The notes: a model not told the origin generated them from the sequence alone. Shown: positions 1-8,541, counted from the stretch's first letter. The stretch: 64,000 bases of DNA from Chelativorans salis (GCF_025336525.1 NZ_JAOCZP010000010.1:105876-169875), one strand, 5' to 3'. Numbers and translations are program-made.

Positions 1-105
1 GCGCGAGCCAGCGGCATAAGCAGCCCTTGGCTAGAAAGTTCAAGCGAATCATGCCCCATAAAGGACATCTAGCACATTATTATACGGAAGTTATCTCGGC
101 ATTTC

Positions 106-130
106 CTTCCGCTGGTCGGGATTTGCTTTT
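106..130 (+). repeat. 25-bp repeat, left inverted copy flanking repABC
   Basis: These 25 bases, beginning CTTCCGCTGG and ending ATTTGCTTTT, occur again as an exact reverse complement at 4750-4774. The two copies bracket the whole repABC unit in inverted orientation. Similarity stops abruptly on both sides. Nothing else in the first 244 bases, downstream of repC, resembles a gene. The function is unknown; it could be a relic of a recombination event or a dispersed short repeat. Confidence 0.75.
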
Positions 131-244
131 TAGGAGCAACGGGGGTCGATCTAGGCGGAGGCGCAATGACAAACGCGGTTGAGATGGCCAGCATAGCGTT
201 TGCGGCGGTCGGTCCGACCATCATGGCGCATTGCGTGTTCGAAC

Positions 245-1609
245 TCAAGCATCGAGCCGTGCTCGCCGCCCCCTTCGCAGCCGCGCCGAAACCAGTGCGG
301 CCAGCATGGGCTTTGGCGAAAACCCGCCTTCTTCGGCGCGCTTTGCCAGGTCGCGCAGATATGCGCCGGGAGACTTGAGCTCGTCGGCACGCTCCAGCAT
401 CGCCGCTACCACGATGGCCGCGTTGACGTTGCCCATAGCTCTGCGAGCCTGCAACCATGTTTCGCCTGATATGCCCAGCATCGTGCGCACGAGATCGGCT
501 GCCTTTACGAGATCGTGCCAGCCACGAATTCCGCCGGGGAGGTAATCGTCGATCTGCGGACAGGCCGACAGGACGGATGTGATGGCGAGGCCCGGTGCGC
601 AGGGTGATGAGAGTTGACAGCTGTCAACTTTTGCAGGTGAAGCGCTGTGCGTGCGGCTGGGGAATTCAGAAAAACTTCCTTTATTTTTAGATGAATCCTC
701 AGAGTCTGAACTCTCTATATGGCGCTCATTTTGCGCGTCATTGGCGCTCAATTTCCGGGGTTTCGACAGCGTTTCCGTGGGCTGGGCTGCCTCGTTGACA
801 GCTGTCAACTCAGGCGCTTCTTCAGGCTCCGGCGTTTCTGAAAGCCACTCGGTTTCCACCCGCGCGCGCAGTGCCACCAAGCGGTCGCGGCGCCGTTGAA
901 GGGTCTCTACATCCGTGTTGCGGCCAAGGCGGCCGGAAAGCGCATCCAGTTCCTCTCTAAGGGCGAGGAAGGCATCTCCCCTGCCCTCTTCTTCGGCGGC
1001 CCGCAGGATGGCCGCTACGTCACGCAAGTGGATGGTGATCTCGCTCCTGATCGTGCGCACGGCCGCCGCCTGGCGACGTGCTTCCGCAGCCAGTTGTTCG
1101 ATCTCAGGGGCACGGACGGCAAGGGCCGACAGGTCGAAGCCGAAGGCGGTTTTGATGCGCCCGTCCTCGTCGCGGCAGGCATAGCGCTTGCCGTTGGCGC
1201 TATCGCGGCGCAGGACGAGACCTTCTTCCACCAGAGTGGCCAGATGGCGGCGTAGGGTAGCTGGCGCCATGCCGCGCGTGCGCAGCGACAATTCGGCGTT
1301 GGAGGGGAAGACGACCAGTGACCGCCCGACAGCAAGGATGCGCTCCGGGCAAAAGCTCACCAGCGCCTCCAAAACGATGATCGTGCGGTTGGAAAGCTTC
1401 AGTGCGGCGCGCGCTTCGGTGATGGCGCGTAGGAGCTTCCACTTGTCAGGACCGCCCTCTTCCCCAGGCTGCCGCTCGCTGTTGGCATCCGCCAACGCTT
1501 TGCTGGCTCGTTTCGTCCGGCGTGCCCGCAAAACCTGCTCGTTGACGGCAAATTGCGCGCGCACCAACCCCTTCCCGCCGAATGGCGAGACGGCAAATCT
1601 CTCCGACAT
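245..1609 (-). CDS. repC: plasmid replication initiator RepC
   Basis: RepC is the replication initiator of repABC replicons; in this family the origin of replication usually lies inside repC. The 454-residue product has the typical N-terminal winged-helix region (about residues 50-160, with ALKLSNRTIIVLEALVSF and TLRRHLATLVEEGLV), a charged low-complexity linker (about 265-330), and the conserved C-terminal GWHDLVKAADLVRTMLGIS and NAAIVVAAMLERA segments. It is the third gene of repA-repB-repC, separated from repB by about 211 bases that encode the counter-transcribed RNA. The linker region carries two copies of the 16-bp parS palindrome, read in two different frames. Length and order match the family, so confidence is high. 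Confidence 0.97.
   Translation of the reverse strand: MSERFAVSPFGGKGLVRAQFAVNEQVLRARRTKRASKALADANSERQPGEEGGPDKWKLLRAITEARAALKLSNRTIIVLEALVSFCPERILAVGRSLVVFPSNAELSLRTRGMAPATLRRHLATLVEEGLVLRRDSANGKRYACRDEDGRIKTAFGFDLSALAVRAPEIEQLAAEARRQAAAVRTIRSEITIHLRDVAAILRAAEEEGRGDAFLALREELDALSGRLGRNTDVETLQRRRDRLVALRARVETEWLSETPEPEEAPELTAVNEAAQPTETLSKPRKLSANDAQNERHIESSDSEDSSKNKGSFSEFPSRTHSASPAKVDSCQLSSPCAPGLAITSVLSACPQIDDYLPGGIRGWHDLVKAADLVRTMLGISGETWLQARRAMGNVNAAIVVAAMLERADELKSPGAYLRDLAKRAEEGGFSPKPMLAALVSARLRRGRRARLDA
613..628. promoter_or_regulatory. parS: parS partition site 1 (inside repC)
   Basis: A perfect 16-bp palindrome, GTTGACAGCTGTCAAC, extended to 18 bp by a flanking A and T. It fits the GTT-N4-GC-N4-AAC pattern known for RepB binding sites of repABC plasmids. 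It lies within repC and encodes the residues VDSCQL there. Three identical copies occur within 2.4 kb. Confidence 0.85.
794..809. promoter_or_regulatory. parS: parS partition site 2 (inside repC)
   Basis: An identical 16-bp palindrome, also inside repC but read in a different frame, where it encodes LTAVN. The 165-bp interval between sites 1 and 2 falls in the variable linker of RepC, a stretch that can tolerate sequence imposed by DNA binding. Confidence 0.85.
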
Positions 1610-1662
1610 GGCTCCTGCCTCTCAAAAGGCAAGAAAAAGACGTCACCGGAGCGCGCCGATGC

Positions 1663-1691
1663 TTGACATTACCGGTCGGAAGTGATTCTTT
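1663..1691 (+). promoter_or_regulatory. promoter of the antisense RNA of repABC
   Basis: A perfect -35 hexamer TTGACA (1663-1668) is followed after 17 bases by TTCTTT (1686-1691) as a weak -10. It points opposite to repB and repC, in the position and orientation of the ctRNA promoter in repABC operons. Transcription would begin near 1698. Confidence 0.6.
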
Positions 1692-1696
1692 CAGAT

Positions 1697-1748
1697 TGCT
1701 ACATCGAAAGGGGCTTCCGGAATGGCGACGTTCTGGGGGCCTTTTTCT
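1697..1748 (+). ncRNA. counter-transcribed RNA (incompatibility RNA) of repABC
   Basis: repABC plasmids carry a small antisense RNA of about 50-60 nt between repB and repC that represses repC and sets incompatibility. Here a promoter is followed by a strong intrinsic terminator: a 16-bp stem (1707-1722 with 1731-1746, several G-U pairs) with an 8-base loop TGGCGACG, ending in a run of T. The predicted transcript is about 50 nt, complementary to the repB-repC leader. The exact ends are inferred. Confidence 0.8.
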
Positions 1749-1820
1749 TGCGCGGTTTTCCTCTTTCCGTTGGTCCTCGTTTCACTCCATACGCACCGAG
1801 GCTCTAGCCCCGGCGATCCC

Positions 1821-2894
1821 TCAATCCGTCTCGTGGGCCTTCTCCTCGGCAAAGCGTGCGGCGAGCTCCGGCAGGCGCTCTGCTATGTAGCGGGCGAGGC
1901 CGGGCTCTACCTTCTCGTCGAATTCGAGCTTCGGCTTCTTCCCCTCGCTGAGCCGGGCGAGCACCCTGCCCTTTTCGTCAGCGATCTGCCGCGGCGCCGT
2001 TTTGCCGGACTGTGGCGATCTGGAAAGGCGCGCGACGCGCTCGAAGAGTGAGCGGAAGCGCTCGTCGGTCGGCAGTTTCAGAAAGCTCTCGGAAGTGACC
2101 AGATCGTCTGCGATGACGGCCGCCGATTCCCGCTGCAGATACTCCGCCAGCGCCATCCAGCGCTCGCGGCCGGCCTTGGGCGCCGGTCCGATCCCCCGCG
2201 CCACCCGCTCGGGCACGGCGTCGGCCACGGCCAGAAGACGTGTGATGTCGGCCTTGTGAACGGACAGCGCACGCTGGGCGATGGCTCGGTCGAAACCGTG
2301 GTCTATGAGGGAGCGGGCGAAGAAGGCGCGCTCGATGAAGGAGAGGTTGCGCCGCTCGCTGTTTTCCTTGCCCTGGGCAAGCACCAGTTCCTCGTCGGCA
2401 AGCTGGCGCACGACGGCCTGCACCGGGGTCGCCAGCCGAGCGGCAGCGCGCACACGGCGATGGCCATAGGCCACTTGGTAGCGACCGGCCTTCTCCGGGT
2501 GCGGGCGCAGGAGCACCGGTACCTGCTGGCCGTTCTCGCGCACGCTCTCCACCAGCGCCTCAAAACCCTCTTCGCCCGTCTCCTCACCGGAAAGCCGGTC
2601 GCGCACGGGCGAGGGGTCGATAAGCATCGGGTCGATCGCCACCACATGCTCACCTCTGGCAAGGCTCTCGCGGATGGCACGTGCCTCATCGATGTCGCGC
2701 GTCACGCCGTCGAGCGTCAGCCCCATCGCCTTGACCGCACCAGAGGCGCTACGCGGCGGGTTGGCTTTCGTCGGCGACGGGAATGACTTCGTCTCCGGGG
2801 CACGGTTCGTTTGCGGCGAGGGGGAGGGGGCATCCTCTCCGGGCAAAGGGCCTCCGCCAAACAGCGCCTTCAGATGGTCCCTGCGCTTGTTCAT
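1821..2894 (-). CDS. repB: plasmid partition protein RepB (ParB family)
   Basis: RepB is the centromere-binding protein that loads on parS sites and works with the RepA ATPase to segregate the replicon. The 357-residue protein has a ParB-type domain (about residues 70-190, with VPVLLRPHP, YQVAYGHRRVRAAARLA and the NSERRNLSFIERA motif) and a following helix-turn-helix region (about 195-230). The C terminus carries the RepB-specific segment with KPKLEFDEKVEPG. Its ATG overlaps the repA stop by four bases (ATGA), so the two are translationally coupled. Three matching parS palindromes lie in repA and repC. Confidence 0.96.
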   Translation of the reverse strand: MNKRRDHLKALFGGGPLPGEDAPSPSPQTNRAPETKSFPSPTKANPPRSASGAVKAMGLTLDGVTRDIDEARAIRESLARGEHVVAIDPMLIDPSPVRDRLSGEETGEEGFEALVESVRENGQQVPVLLRPHPEKAGRYQVAYGHRRVRAAARLATPVQAVVRQLADEELVLAQGKENSERRNLSFIERAFFARSLIDHGFDRAIAQRALSVHKADITRLLAVADAVPERVARGIGPAPKAGRERWMALAEYLQRESAAVIADDLVTSESFLKLPTDERFRSLFERVARLSRSPQSGKTAPRQIADEKGRVLARLSEGKKPKLEFDEKVEPGLARYIAERLPELAARFAEEKAHETD

Positions 2895-4150
2895 GCGCCG
2901 CCTCCCTCGCCGCGGCCCCAGGCTTCCATAACGAGGCCCTCGATCTCGGAGTTGACAGCTGTCAACGCTTCCATCGCCCGGTCGTAGGTGGAGCGGGTGA
3001 AGCTGTCGCGGCCCACCTCGTAAAGCGTCTGCTTGGTCAGACCGGCATCGGAAATCGCCGTTGATTTCACCATCGGCGCCGTCAGCACTCGCTCGCCGAA
3101 CTGCGAGCGCAGGAAGCCGACAATCTGCGTCTGCGGCCCGTCATTGGGTTCGTAGCGGGTCACCAGATAGCGCAGGAAGTCGAAATTGAGCGTGCCGCCC
3201 GCCGCCCGCACCACCGACAAAAGATCGGCGGTCATGAACAGGAACTGGCTCATGGAGGCCACATCCAGCATCTGCGGATGCACGGTGACGATGACCGAGG
3301 TGGCTGCACAGAGTGCCGACAGCGTCAGGAAACCCAGCTGCGGCGGGCAGTCGATGACGACCACGTCATAGTCGTCGGCCACGGTGGCAAGAGCTGCCTG
3401 GATGCGGGCGAAGAAGAACTCGTCGGCGCCGCTGCCGGCCTGCCGCTCGGCCAGCATGCGCGGCGTCGTGTGCTCGAATTCGTGCAGCTCCAGATTGCCG
3501 GGCACGAGGTCGAGGCCGTCGAAATAGGTCTTGCGGACGATCTGCGAAAGCGGCCGCCGCTCCTCGTCATAGCGGATGGCACCATAGAGCGTGTCATTGC
3601 CGGAAAGGTCGAGCTCCGGCTGATAGCCGAAGAGGGCGGAAAGGGAGGCCTGAGGATCCAGGTCGACGGCCAGCACCCGGTATCCCGCGAGCGCCAGGTG
3701 CTGGGCCAGATGGGCGCTGGTGGTGGTCTTGCCGGAGCCGCCCTTGAAATTGGTGACGGCGATCACCTGCAGATGCTCCGTCTCGAGATCCCGCCATTTC
3801 ACGTAGGAGCGCGCCTTGGAGAGGTGTCCCTTGGCGCGGGCCTGCTCGGCCAGATACCGGCGCAGCGCGTTGATGTCGGCCAATGAGTAGAACCGCCTGC
3901 CGCCGGGGCCCGTGTCCGGCTGAGGCCCATCGCCGGCAATGGAAAGCTGGCGCAGATAGCCATCGGAGACGCCCACGAGCTTGGCTGCTTCGCCGCTCGA
4001 AAAAGTGCGTAGCGACTTTTGCGAGGAGGGCGGGAAAACCCGGTCGCGCAAGACGCGAAGCTGCTCGGAAAGCAGCGCGGCGTCGGCGGCGATCCGCTCG
4101 TCGGCCGCCATATTAACGCTCGTCGTCCGGTCCACCGCGTTGTCCAACAT
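2891..4150 (-). CDS. repA: plasmid partition ATPase RepA (ParA family)
   Basis: RepA is a Walker-type ATPase that moves RepB-parS complexes and represses the repABC promoter. The deviant Walker A motif is NFKGGSGKTTTSAHL, followed by VDLDPQASLSALFG and the switch region DYDVVVIDCPPQLGFLTL. An N-terminal MerR-like helix-turn-helix (SSGEAAKLVGVSDGYLRQL) matches the family. The ATG at 4150 was chosen because GAGGGGA stands six bases before it; an open frame continues upstream to 4267 but looks non-coding. The product is 419 residues, close to the usual length. The 3' end contains a parS palindrome. Confidence 0.96.
   Translation of the reverse strand: MLDNAVDRTTSVNMAADERIAADAALLSEQLRVLRDRVFPPSSQKSLRTFSSGEAAKLVGVSDGYLRQLSIAGDGPQPDTGPGGRRFYSLADINALRRYLAEQARAKGHLSKARSYVKWRDLETEHLQVIAVTNFKGGSGKTTTSAHLAQHLALAGYRVLAVDLDPQASLSALFGYQPELDLSGNDTLYGAIRYDEERRPLSQIVRKTYFDGLDLVPGNLELHEFEHTTPRMLAERQAGSGADEFFFARIQAALATVADDYDVVVIDCPPQLGFLTLSALCAATSVIVTVHPQMLDVASMSQFLFMTADLLSVVRAAGGTLNFDFLRYLVTRYEPNDGPQTQIVGFLRSQFGERVLTAPMVKSTAISDAGLTKQTLYEVGRDSFTRSTYDRAMEALTAVNSEIEGLVMEAWGRGEGGGA
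2951..2966. promoter_or_regulatory. parS: parS partition site 3 (inside 3' end of repA)
   Basis: The third exact copy of GTTGACAGCTGTCAAC, near the C terminus of RepA where it encodes LTAVN. It is 57 bases before the repB start, so RepB bound here could also affect its own expression; that is inference. Confidence 0.85.
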
Positions 4151-4506
4151 CAAATTCCCCTCGGGCGCATGGCCCATCCCTTGGCTCATCGGGGGCACCA
4201 TGCCCACCGGTCCCAATTCTACGCGTACACGAAAGGGTGGGGATAAAACTCCCTCCGTGCCGCCCAACGGACGGCAATCCCTCTACAACCTGCCGCACCC
4301 TACCGCGATTCGCCCCCGACGGGCGAGCCACCTACGCCGGCGGCCGCACATGCTCCTTTTCGAAGCCATTACGTCCGGTCGCCGGCATTAACGCAGACAG
4401 CCCACAATCTCCGCCCCCGCCATACGGTTACGCCCTCGGCGCCAAAACGCGGTTATTTCCGTAACTATTGGAATGGTGCGTCCCGGATTCGTCAAGAAGT
4501 TTTTGG

Positions 4507-4522
4507 TTAACAAAGGGTTAAC
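4507..4522. promoter_or_regulatory. candidate CtrA box upstream of repA
   Basis: TTAACAAAGGGTTAAC fits the alphaproteobacterial CtrA consensus TTAA-N7-TTAAC exactly. It lies about 360 bases upstream of the repA start in otherwise GC-rich DNA. If real, the cell-cycle regulator CtrA would bind near the replicon's promoter. Binding is inferred from the motif only. Confidence 0.45.
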
Positions 4523-4749
4523 AGCTTCCGAGGGTGCGGAAGCCTATGATTCGGCTGGCGGATTCGGGTGGGAGGGGAGGGCGTTGTTCGGGACGCGGTT
4601 TCCATCTTCAGCATCCCTGCGCTCACTGGATGGAGCGCCTGCTACCTATCGGTGCCGAGTCGTGAGGAGCGAGTCGCGCTTTATGGATAGAGAGTGGTGT
4701 GAACCTGCGGGCCCGGCCGTCGTACCGCCAACTTGGCCATACGCAGGCG

Positions 4750-4774
4750 AAAAGCAAATCCCGACCAGCGGAAG
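4750..4774 (-). repeat. 25-bp repeat, right inverted copy flanking repABC
   Basis: Exact reverse complement of 106-130, placed about 120 bases upstream of the hydrolase-OsmC start. The pair encloses roughly 4.6 kb with all three rep genes, the ctRNA and the three parS sites. Confidence 0.75.
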
Positions 4775-4893
4775 TAAAGCCGCCAATCGCTTCTGTATAT
4801 TGCAGCCGTTCCAACCGATGCCGGCTTCGGGCCCGACGTGAAAACCGCCTACGCATGCGGTATGCTTTCCTTCCGATATCGAAAGGCCTTGCC

Positions 4894-6141
4894 ATGACCT
4901 CATCGACCCAGCGGCTCGAATTTGCCGGCCACTCCGGCGCCACGCTCGCCGCCCGCCTTGATCTACCGGGTGGGCCGGTTCGCGCCTATGCGCTGTTTGC
5001 CCATTGTTTCACCTGCTCGAAGGACCTGGCGGCGGTGCGCAGCATTGCTGCAGAGCTGGCGCGCGAGGGCATCGCCGTGCTGCGTTTCGATTTCACGGGG
5101 CTCGGATCGAGCGAGGGGGAATTCGCCTCGACCGATTTTTCCTCCAATGTCGCCGACCTCGTCTCGGCCGCCGATTATCTGCGCGACCACTACCTGGCAC
5201 CGTCGGTGCTGATCGGCCACTCGCTGGGTGGCGCGGCGGTGCTGGCTGTGGCCAAGGACATTCCGGAAGTGCGCGCCGTCGTCACCATCGGCGCCCCGGC
5301 CGATGCCGCCCATGTGCTGAAGAATTTCGGCGCCAGCCTGGAAGTGATCGACAGGCAGGGCGATGCGGAGGTCGATCTCGCCGGGCGCAAGTTCCGCATC
5401 GGCAAGCAGTTCGTGGAGGATGTGCGCGCCCAGCGCATCTTAGAAGCCGTGGCGGCGATGAGGAAACCGCTCCTCATCCTGCACGCGCCGCGGGATGAGA
5501 CGGTGGGCATCGAGAACGCCACGGCGATATTCACGGCGGCCAAGCATCCCAAGAGCTTCGTATCGCTGGACACAGCCGACCATCTTCTCACCCAACACGA
5601 CGATGCGGCCTTCGCCGCCCGCGTGATGGCGGGTTGGCTTTCACGCTATATCGTCGGTGATGTGCCGCAAGACCGCGTGGCCATCGAGCACGTGCGCGTC
5701 TCGGAGACGGGGGCGGGCGCCTACCAGAACACGGTTTTGGCCGGCCGGCACAGGCTGTTCGCCGACGAGCCGGAAAGCGTGGGTGGGCTCGATTCGGGCC
5801 CGTCGCCCTACGACTTCCTGTCGATCGCGCTGGGCGCGTGCACGTCGATGACGCTGCGCATGTACGCCGACCGCAAGGGGCTGTCGCTTGGGCGTGTCAG
5901 CGTCGACGTTTCGCATGCCAAGATGCACGCCCGCGACTGCGCGGAATGCACAGATGAGGAGCGCGACGGCGGCGCCAGGATCGACCGTTTCGAGCGCGTG
6001 ATCTCGGTGGAAGGGAAAATCTCCCAGGAGCTGCGGGACAAGCTTGCGGAGATCGCCGGGAAGTGTCCGGTACACCGCACGCTGGAGGCCAAGGCGAAGG
6101 TGAGCACGGTGGTGGAAGCCGAAGGCGACGGGGCAGGGTAG
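4894..6141 (+). CDS. alpha/beta hydrolase-OsmC fusion protein
   Basis: A two-domain cytoplasmic protein of 415 residues. Residues about 1-250 form an alpha/beta hydrolase with nucleophile elbow GHSLGG (Ser110). Residues about 265-415 form an OsmC/Ohr-type domain with two candidate thiol cysteines, Cys316 in GACTSMTLRMYA and Cys391 in GKCPVHRTLEA. OsmC proteins reduce organic peroxides; the fused hydrolase may supply or process acyl substrates. The fusion is known in proteobacteria, but its substrate is not established. The ATG at 4894 begins the clear homology; the reading frame is open upstream to 4699 but that part is not protein-like. It converges on the LysR gene at 6168. Confidence 0.93.
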   Translation: MTSSTQRLEFAGHSGATLAARLDLPGGPVRAYALFAHCFTCSKDLAAVRSIAAELAREGIAVLRFDFTGLGSSEGEFASTDFSSNVADLVSAADYLRDHYLAPSVLIGHSLGGAAVLAVAKDIPEVRAVVTIGAPADAAHVLKNFGASLEVIDRQGDAEVDLAGRKFRIGKQFVEDVRAQRILEAVAAMRKPLLILHAPRDETVGIENATAIFTAAKHPKSFVSLDTADHLLTQHDDAAFAARVMAGWLSRYIVGDVPQDRVAIEHVRVSETGAGAYQNTVLAGRHRLFADEPESVGGLDSGPSPYDFLSIALGACTSMTLRMYADRKGLSLGRVSVDVSHAKMHARDCAECTDEERDGGARIDRFERVISVEGKISQELRDKLAEIAGKCPVHRTLEAKAKVSTVVEAEGDGAG

Positions 6142-6167
6142 GGCGTTCCGGCTGTGAGCGGAGCCAC

Positions 6168-7061
6168 TCAGGCCCGATGCGCATCCGCCAGGGCCTCGAA
6201 ATGCTCCACCAGCGCTACGCACTCGGCGCCGAGCCTTTCACCGAGCGGCTTGATGATCGAATACTCGAACCGCTCTTCCGCCTCGAACGGCCGCGAGATG
6301 CCGCCGAGGCGCACGTGGTCTTCCGCCGTGAAGGGGTCGATCAGCGCGACGCCCAGGCCGCGCAGCACCAAGGCCGAGATGACGATAGAAAGATAGGCAC
6401 GTATCTTCACCAGCGGCGGTCGGCGCATCTTGGCGAAGCGGCGGTCGAAGAGCCGGCCGGTCATGGTGGAATCGACAAAGCTGACGAAGTCGACGCCGGA
6501 AAGGTCGTTGAAGGAGATGATTTCCTTTTCGCCGAGTGGATGGCCTGCCGGGGCGATAAAGCGGTAGGGCAGGGCGCCCGTGCGCACCACATCGATCTCG
6601 AACTTGTGCTGCGTGGGGATGCCGAAGCCGATCTGGCATTGCCTGAGCGCCACCTGGCGCACCACGGGCAAGGTGGTCATGGCGAAGAACTCGGCACGGA
6701 ACTCGGGCCGCTCGGCGTGCAGCTGGGCGACGGCCTGCGGCAATGCTGTGTGGGCGAAAGCCGGGGCGGCGGCGATGCTCAGCGTCGTGCGCTGCCCGCG
6801 CTTGATCTGGTCCGCCGCGCGCTCGATCTGCTTGAGCCCCGTAAAGCTGCGCTCGACCTCCAGCCAGAATTCGTGCGCCTCCGGTGTCGCCACCACGCGC
6901 CCGCCGTGGCGCGTGAAGAGGTGCAAGCCCGAGCGCTCCTCAAGCTCGCGGATAAGCCGGCTTACGGCTGGCTGCGAGATCAAAAGCTCCTCCGCCGCGC
7001 CCGAAACGGTGCCGGTGCGCATTACCTCGCGGAAGGCTTCCAGGGATCGTTGGCTGAGCAT
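6168..7061 (-). CDS. LysR-family transcriptional regulator
   Basis: A 297-residue LysR-type regulator. The N-terminal winged helix is clear (SLEAFREVMRTGTVSGAAEELLISQPAVSRLIRELE, about residues 5-40, shown here only in part), followed by a ligand-binding domain. The ATG at 7061 gives the standard start just before the helix-turn-helix; an upstream extension to 7154 lacks similarity to the family. It is transcribed divergently from the FAD oxidase/ABC importer operon at 7237, so that operon is the likely target. The 175-base gap contains the separated inverted repeat CTATAAG (7132-7138) and CTTATAG (7174-7180). The inducer is unknown. Confidence 0.93.
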   Translation of the reverse strand: MLSQRSLEAFREVMRTGTVSGAAEELLISQPAVSRLIRELEERSGLHLFTRHGGRVVATPEAHEFWLEVERSFTGLKQIERAADQIKRGQRTTLSIAAAPAFAHTALPQAVAQLHAERPEFRAEFFAMTTLPVVRQVALRQCQIGFGIPTQHKFEIDVVRTGALPYRFIAPAGHPLGEKEIISFNDLSGVDFVSFVDSTMTGRLFDRRFAKMRRPPLVKIRAYLSIVISALVLRGLGVALIDPFTAEDHVRLGGISRPFEAEERFEYSIIKPLGERLGAECVALVEHFEALADAHRA

Positions 7062-7131
7062 GGTTCGTCCTGCCGGTGTTCTGGGATGAGGGGCGTGGTG
7101 CAGGCTACAATGGAAGAGCCCGCATTCTTGA

Positions 7132-7180
7132 CTATAAGATTTGGTGATACTCACGTAATGATTCCTTATTTGCCTTATAG
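7132..7180. promoter_or_regulatory. possible LysR control region
   Basis: The AT-rich intergenic region between the divergent LysR gene and the oxidase operon holds CTATAAG and its reverse complement CTTATAG, 35 bases apart, and the segment around them is much more AT-rich than the genes. The placement suits regulator and activation sites, but the match is short. Confidence 0.35.
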
Positions 7181-7236
7181 CAAGGCCGCCCCTTCACTGA
7201 CGATGCATTTTCCGGCTCGTGTGAGGGGCATCCGCA

Positions 7237-8541
7237 GTGGGCGGGATTGATACCAGACAGAACATCGCATCCTTTCCGGCAAGCACCGATGTCATCGTTA
7301 TCGGTGGCGGGGTGGTTGGCGTTTCCGCGGCCCTGTTTCTCGCCGAGCGCGGCCTCCGTGTGGTCCTTTGCGAGAAGGGACGCATTGCCGGCGAGCAGTC
7401 GTCGCGCAACTGGGGCTGGATTCGCAAAATGGGGCGCGACCCGGCCGAGTTGCCGCTGATGATCGAAAGTGCGCGGCTGTGGGCGCGGCTCGTGCCCGAG
7501 CTCGGGAATGACATCGGCTACCGGGCGTGCGGCATCACCTATCTGGCCGAGACAGAGGAGCAGCTTGCCGCGCATGCGGCGTGGCTGGAGAAGGTGCACC
7601 CGTTCCAGCTCGACACGGCGCTGCTCTCGGCCGCGGAGACCGATGCGCTCCTCGGCCGCGAGGATCGGCGCTTCAAGGGCGCGCTGCATACGCCGTCGGA
7701 CGCTGCCGCCGAGCCGTCTCTGGCAGTTCCGGCAATGGCGAGGCACGCGGCGAAGCTTGGTGTCACCGTTTTGGAGAACTGCGCCGTACGCACGGTCGAG
7801 CGCGCCGGCGGGCGTGTCAGTGGCGTCGTGACCGAGCGGGGGGAGATCGCCTGTCAGGCGGTGATCCTGGCGGGCGGGGTCTGGTCGCGCACCTTCCTTG
7901 AAAATCTCGGGCTCGGCCTGCCGCAGCTCGCCGTCAAGTCCTCGGTCTTGAGGACCGCGCCGGCACCGCAGATCAGCCCCGGCGCATTGGGGGCGGCGGG
8001 CGCCTCGGTGCGGCGGCGGCTCGACGGCGGCTACACGATTGCGCGCAGCGGGGCGGCGGAGTTCCAGCTCATCCCCGCCGCCTTCCGGCACTTTGGTGCC
8101 TTCCTGCCGGTGCTCAGGCAGCGCTGGCGCATCATGAAGATCAGGGCCGGCCGTGACTTCTTCGGGCCCTTGGGCGCGGTGCGCTGGCGCGCCGACGAGA
8201 CGAGCCCCTTCGAGAAGGTGCGCGTGCTCGACCCTGAGCCGGACGGCAAGCTGCTTGGGGAGGTCATGGCGTCCGCGCGGGCGCTGCATCCGCAGCTTGC
8301 CGAAGCCCGCCCTGTGCAGAGCTGGGGCGGCATGATCGACGTGATGCCCGACGAGCTTCCAGTGGTCGACACGCCGCTCGGCTGGGCGGGACTGCTGATT
8401 GCGACCGGGCTTTCCGGTCATGGTTTCGGCATCGGGCCAGGCGTCGGCTTGATGGCGGCACAGACCGTCCTCGGCGAGGAACCGCTGGTCGATCCCGCGC
8501 CGTTCGCCTTGTCGCGTTTCGAGCGGAGGGCGGCGGCATGA
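7237..8541 (+). CDS. FAD-dependent amine/D-amino acid oxidoreductase (DadA-like)
   Basis: A 434-residue flavoprotein of the DAO family, which oxidises the C-N bond of amino acids or related secondary amines. The FAD-binding motif is VIVIGGGVVGVSAALFL (glycines 23, 25 and 28), followed by a second dinucleotide-binding strand (VVLCEKG). The C-terminal family motif GLSGHGFGIGPGVG is present. It starts with GTG at 7237, preceded by GAGGGGC. It is the first gene of an operon whose next gene is a second DAO-family protein overlapping it by four bases. The combination with a peptide-type importer suggests uptake and oxidation of an N-substituted amino acid, opine or similar compound; the substrate is not visible from the sequence. 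Confidence 0.9.
   Translation: MGGIDTRQNIASFPASTDVIVIGGGVVGVSAALFLAERGLRVVLCEKGRIAGEQSSRNWGWIRKMGRDPAELPLMIESARLWARLVPELGNDIGYRACGITYLAETEEQLAAHAAWLEKVHPFQLDTALLSAAETDALLGREDRRFKGALHTPSDAAAEPSLAVPAMARHAAKLGVTVLENCAVRTVERAGGRVSGVVTERGEIACQAVILAGGVWSRTFLENLGLGLPQLAVKSSVLRTAPAPQISPGALGAAGASVRRRLDGGYTIARSGAAEFQLIPAAFRHFGAFLPVLRQRWRIMKIRAGRDFFGPLGAVRWRADETSPFEKVRVLDPEPDGKLLGEVMASARALHPQLAEARPVQSWGGMIDVMPDELPVVDTPLGWAGLLIATGLSGHGFGIGPGVGLMAAQTVLGEEPLVDPAPFALSRFERRAAA

Larger units (their letters stand above)
4151..4893. other. repABC upstream region without genes
   Basis: This 743-base stretch lies between the divergent repA and the hydrolase-OsmC gene. It should hold the repABC promoter and the RepA operator. 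Visible elements are a TTAA-N7-TTAAC box at 4507-4522, the right copy of the 25-bp inverted repeat at 4750-4774, and a short imperfect dyad around 4449-4464 (GTTATTTCCGTAAC). I see no convincing coding sequence. Confidence 0.6.

Noticed and set aside
7132..8421. Long minus-strand open frame of 429 codons opposite the first FAD oxidase
   Set aside because: It is a mirror of the real gene in high-GC DNA; its text is rich in Arg, His and Pro and shows no family motif.
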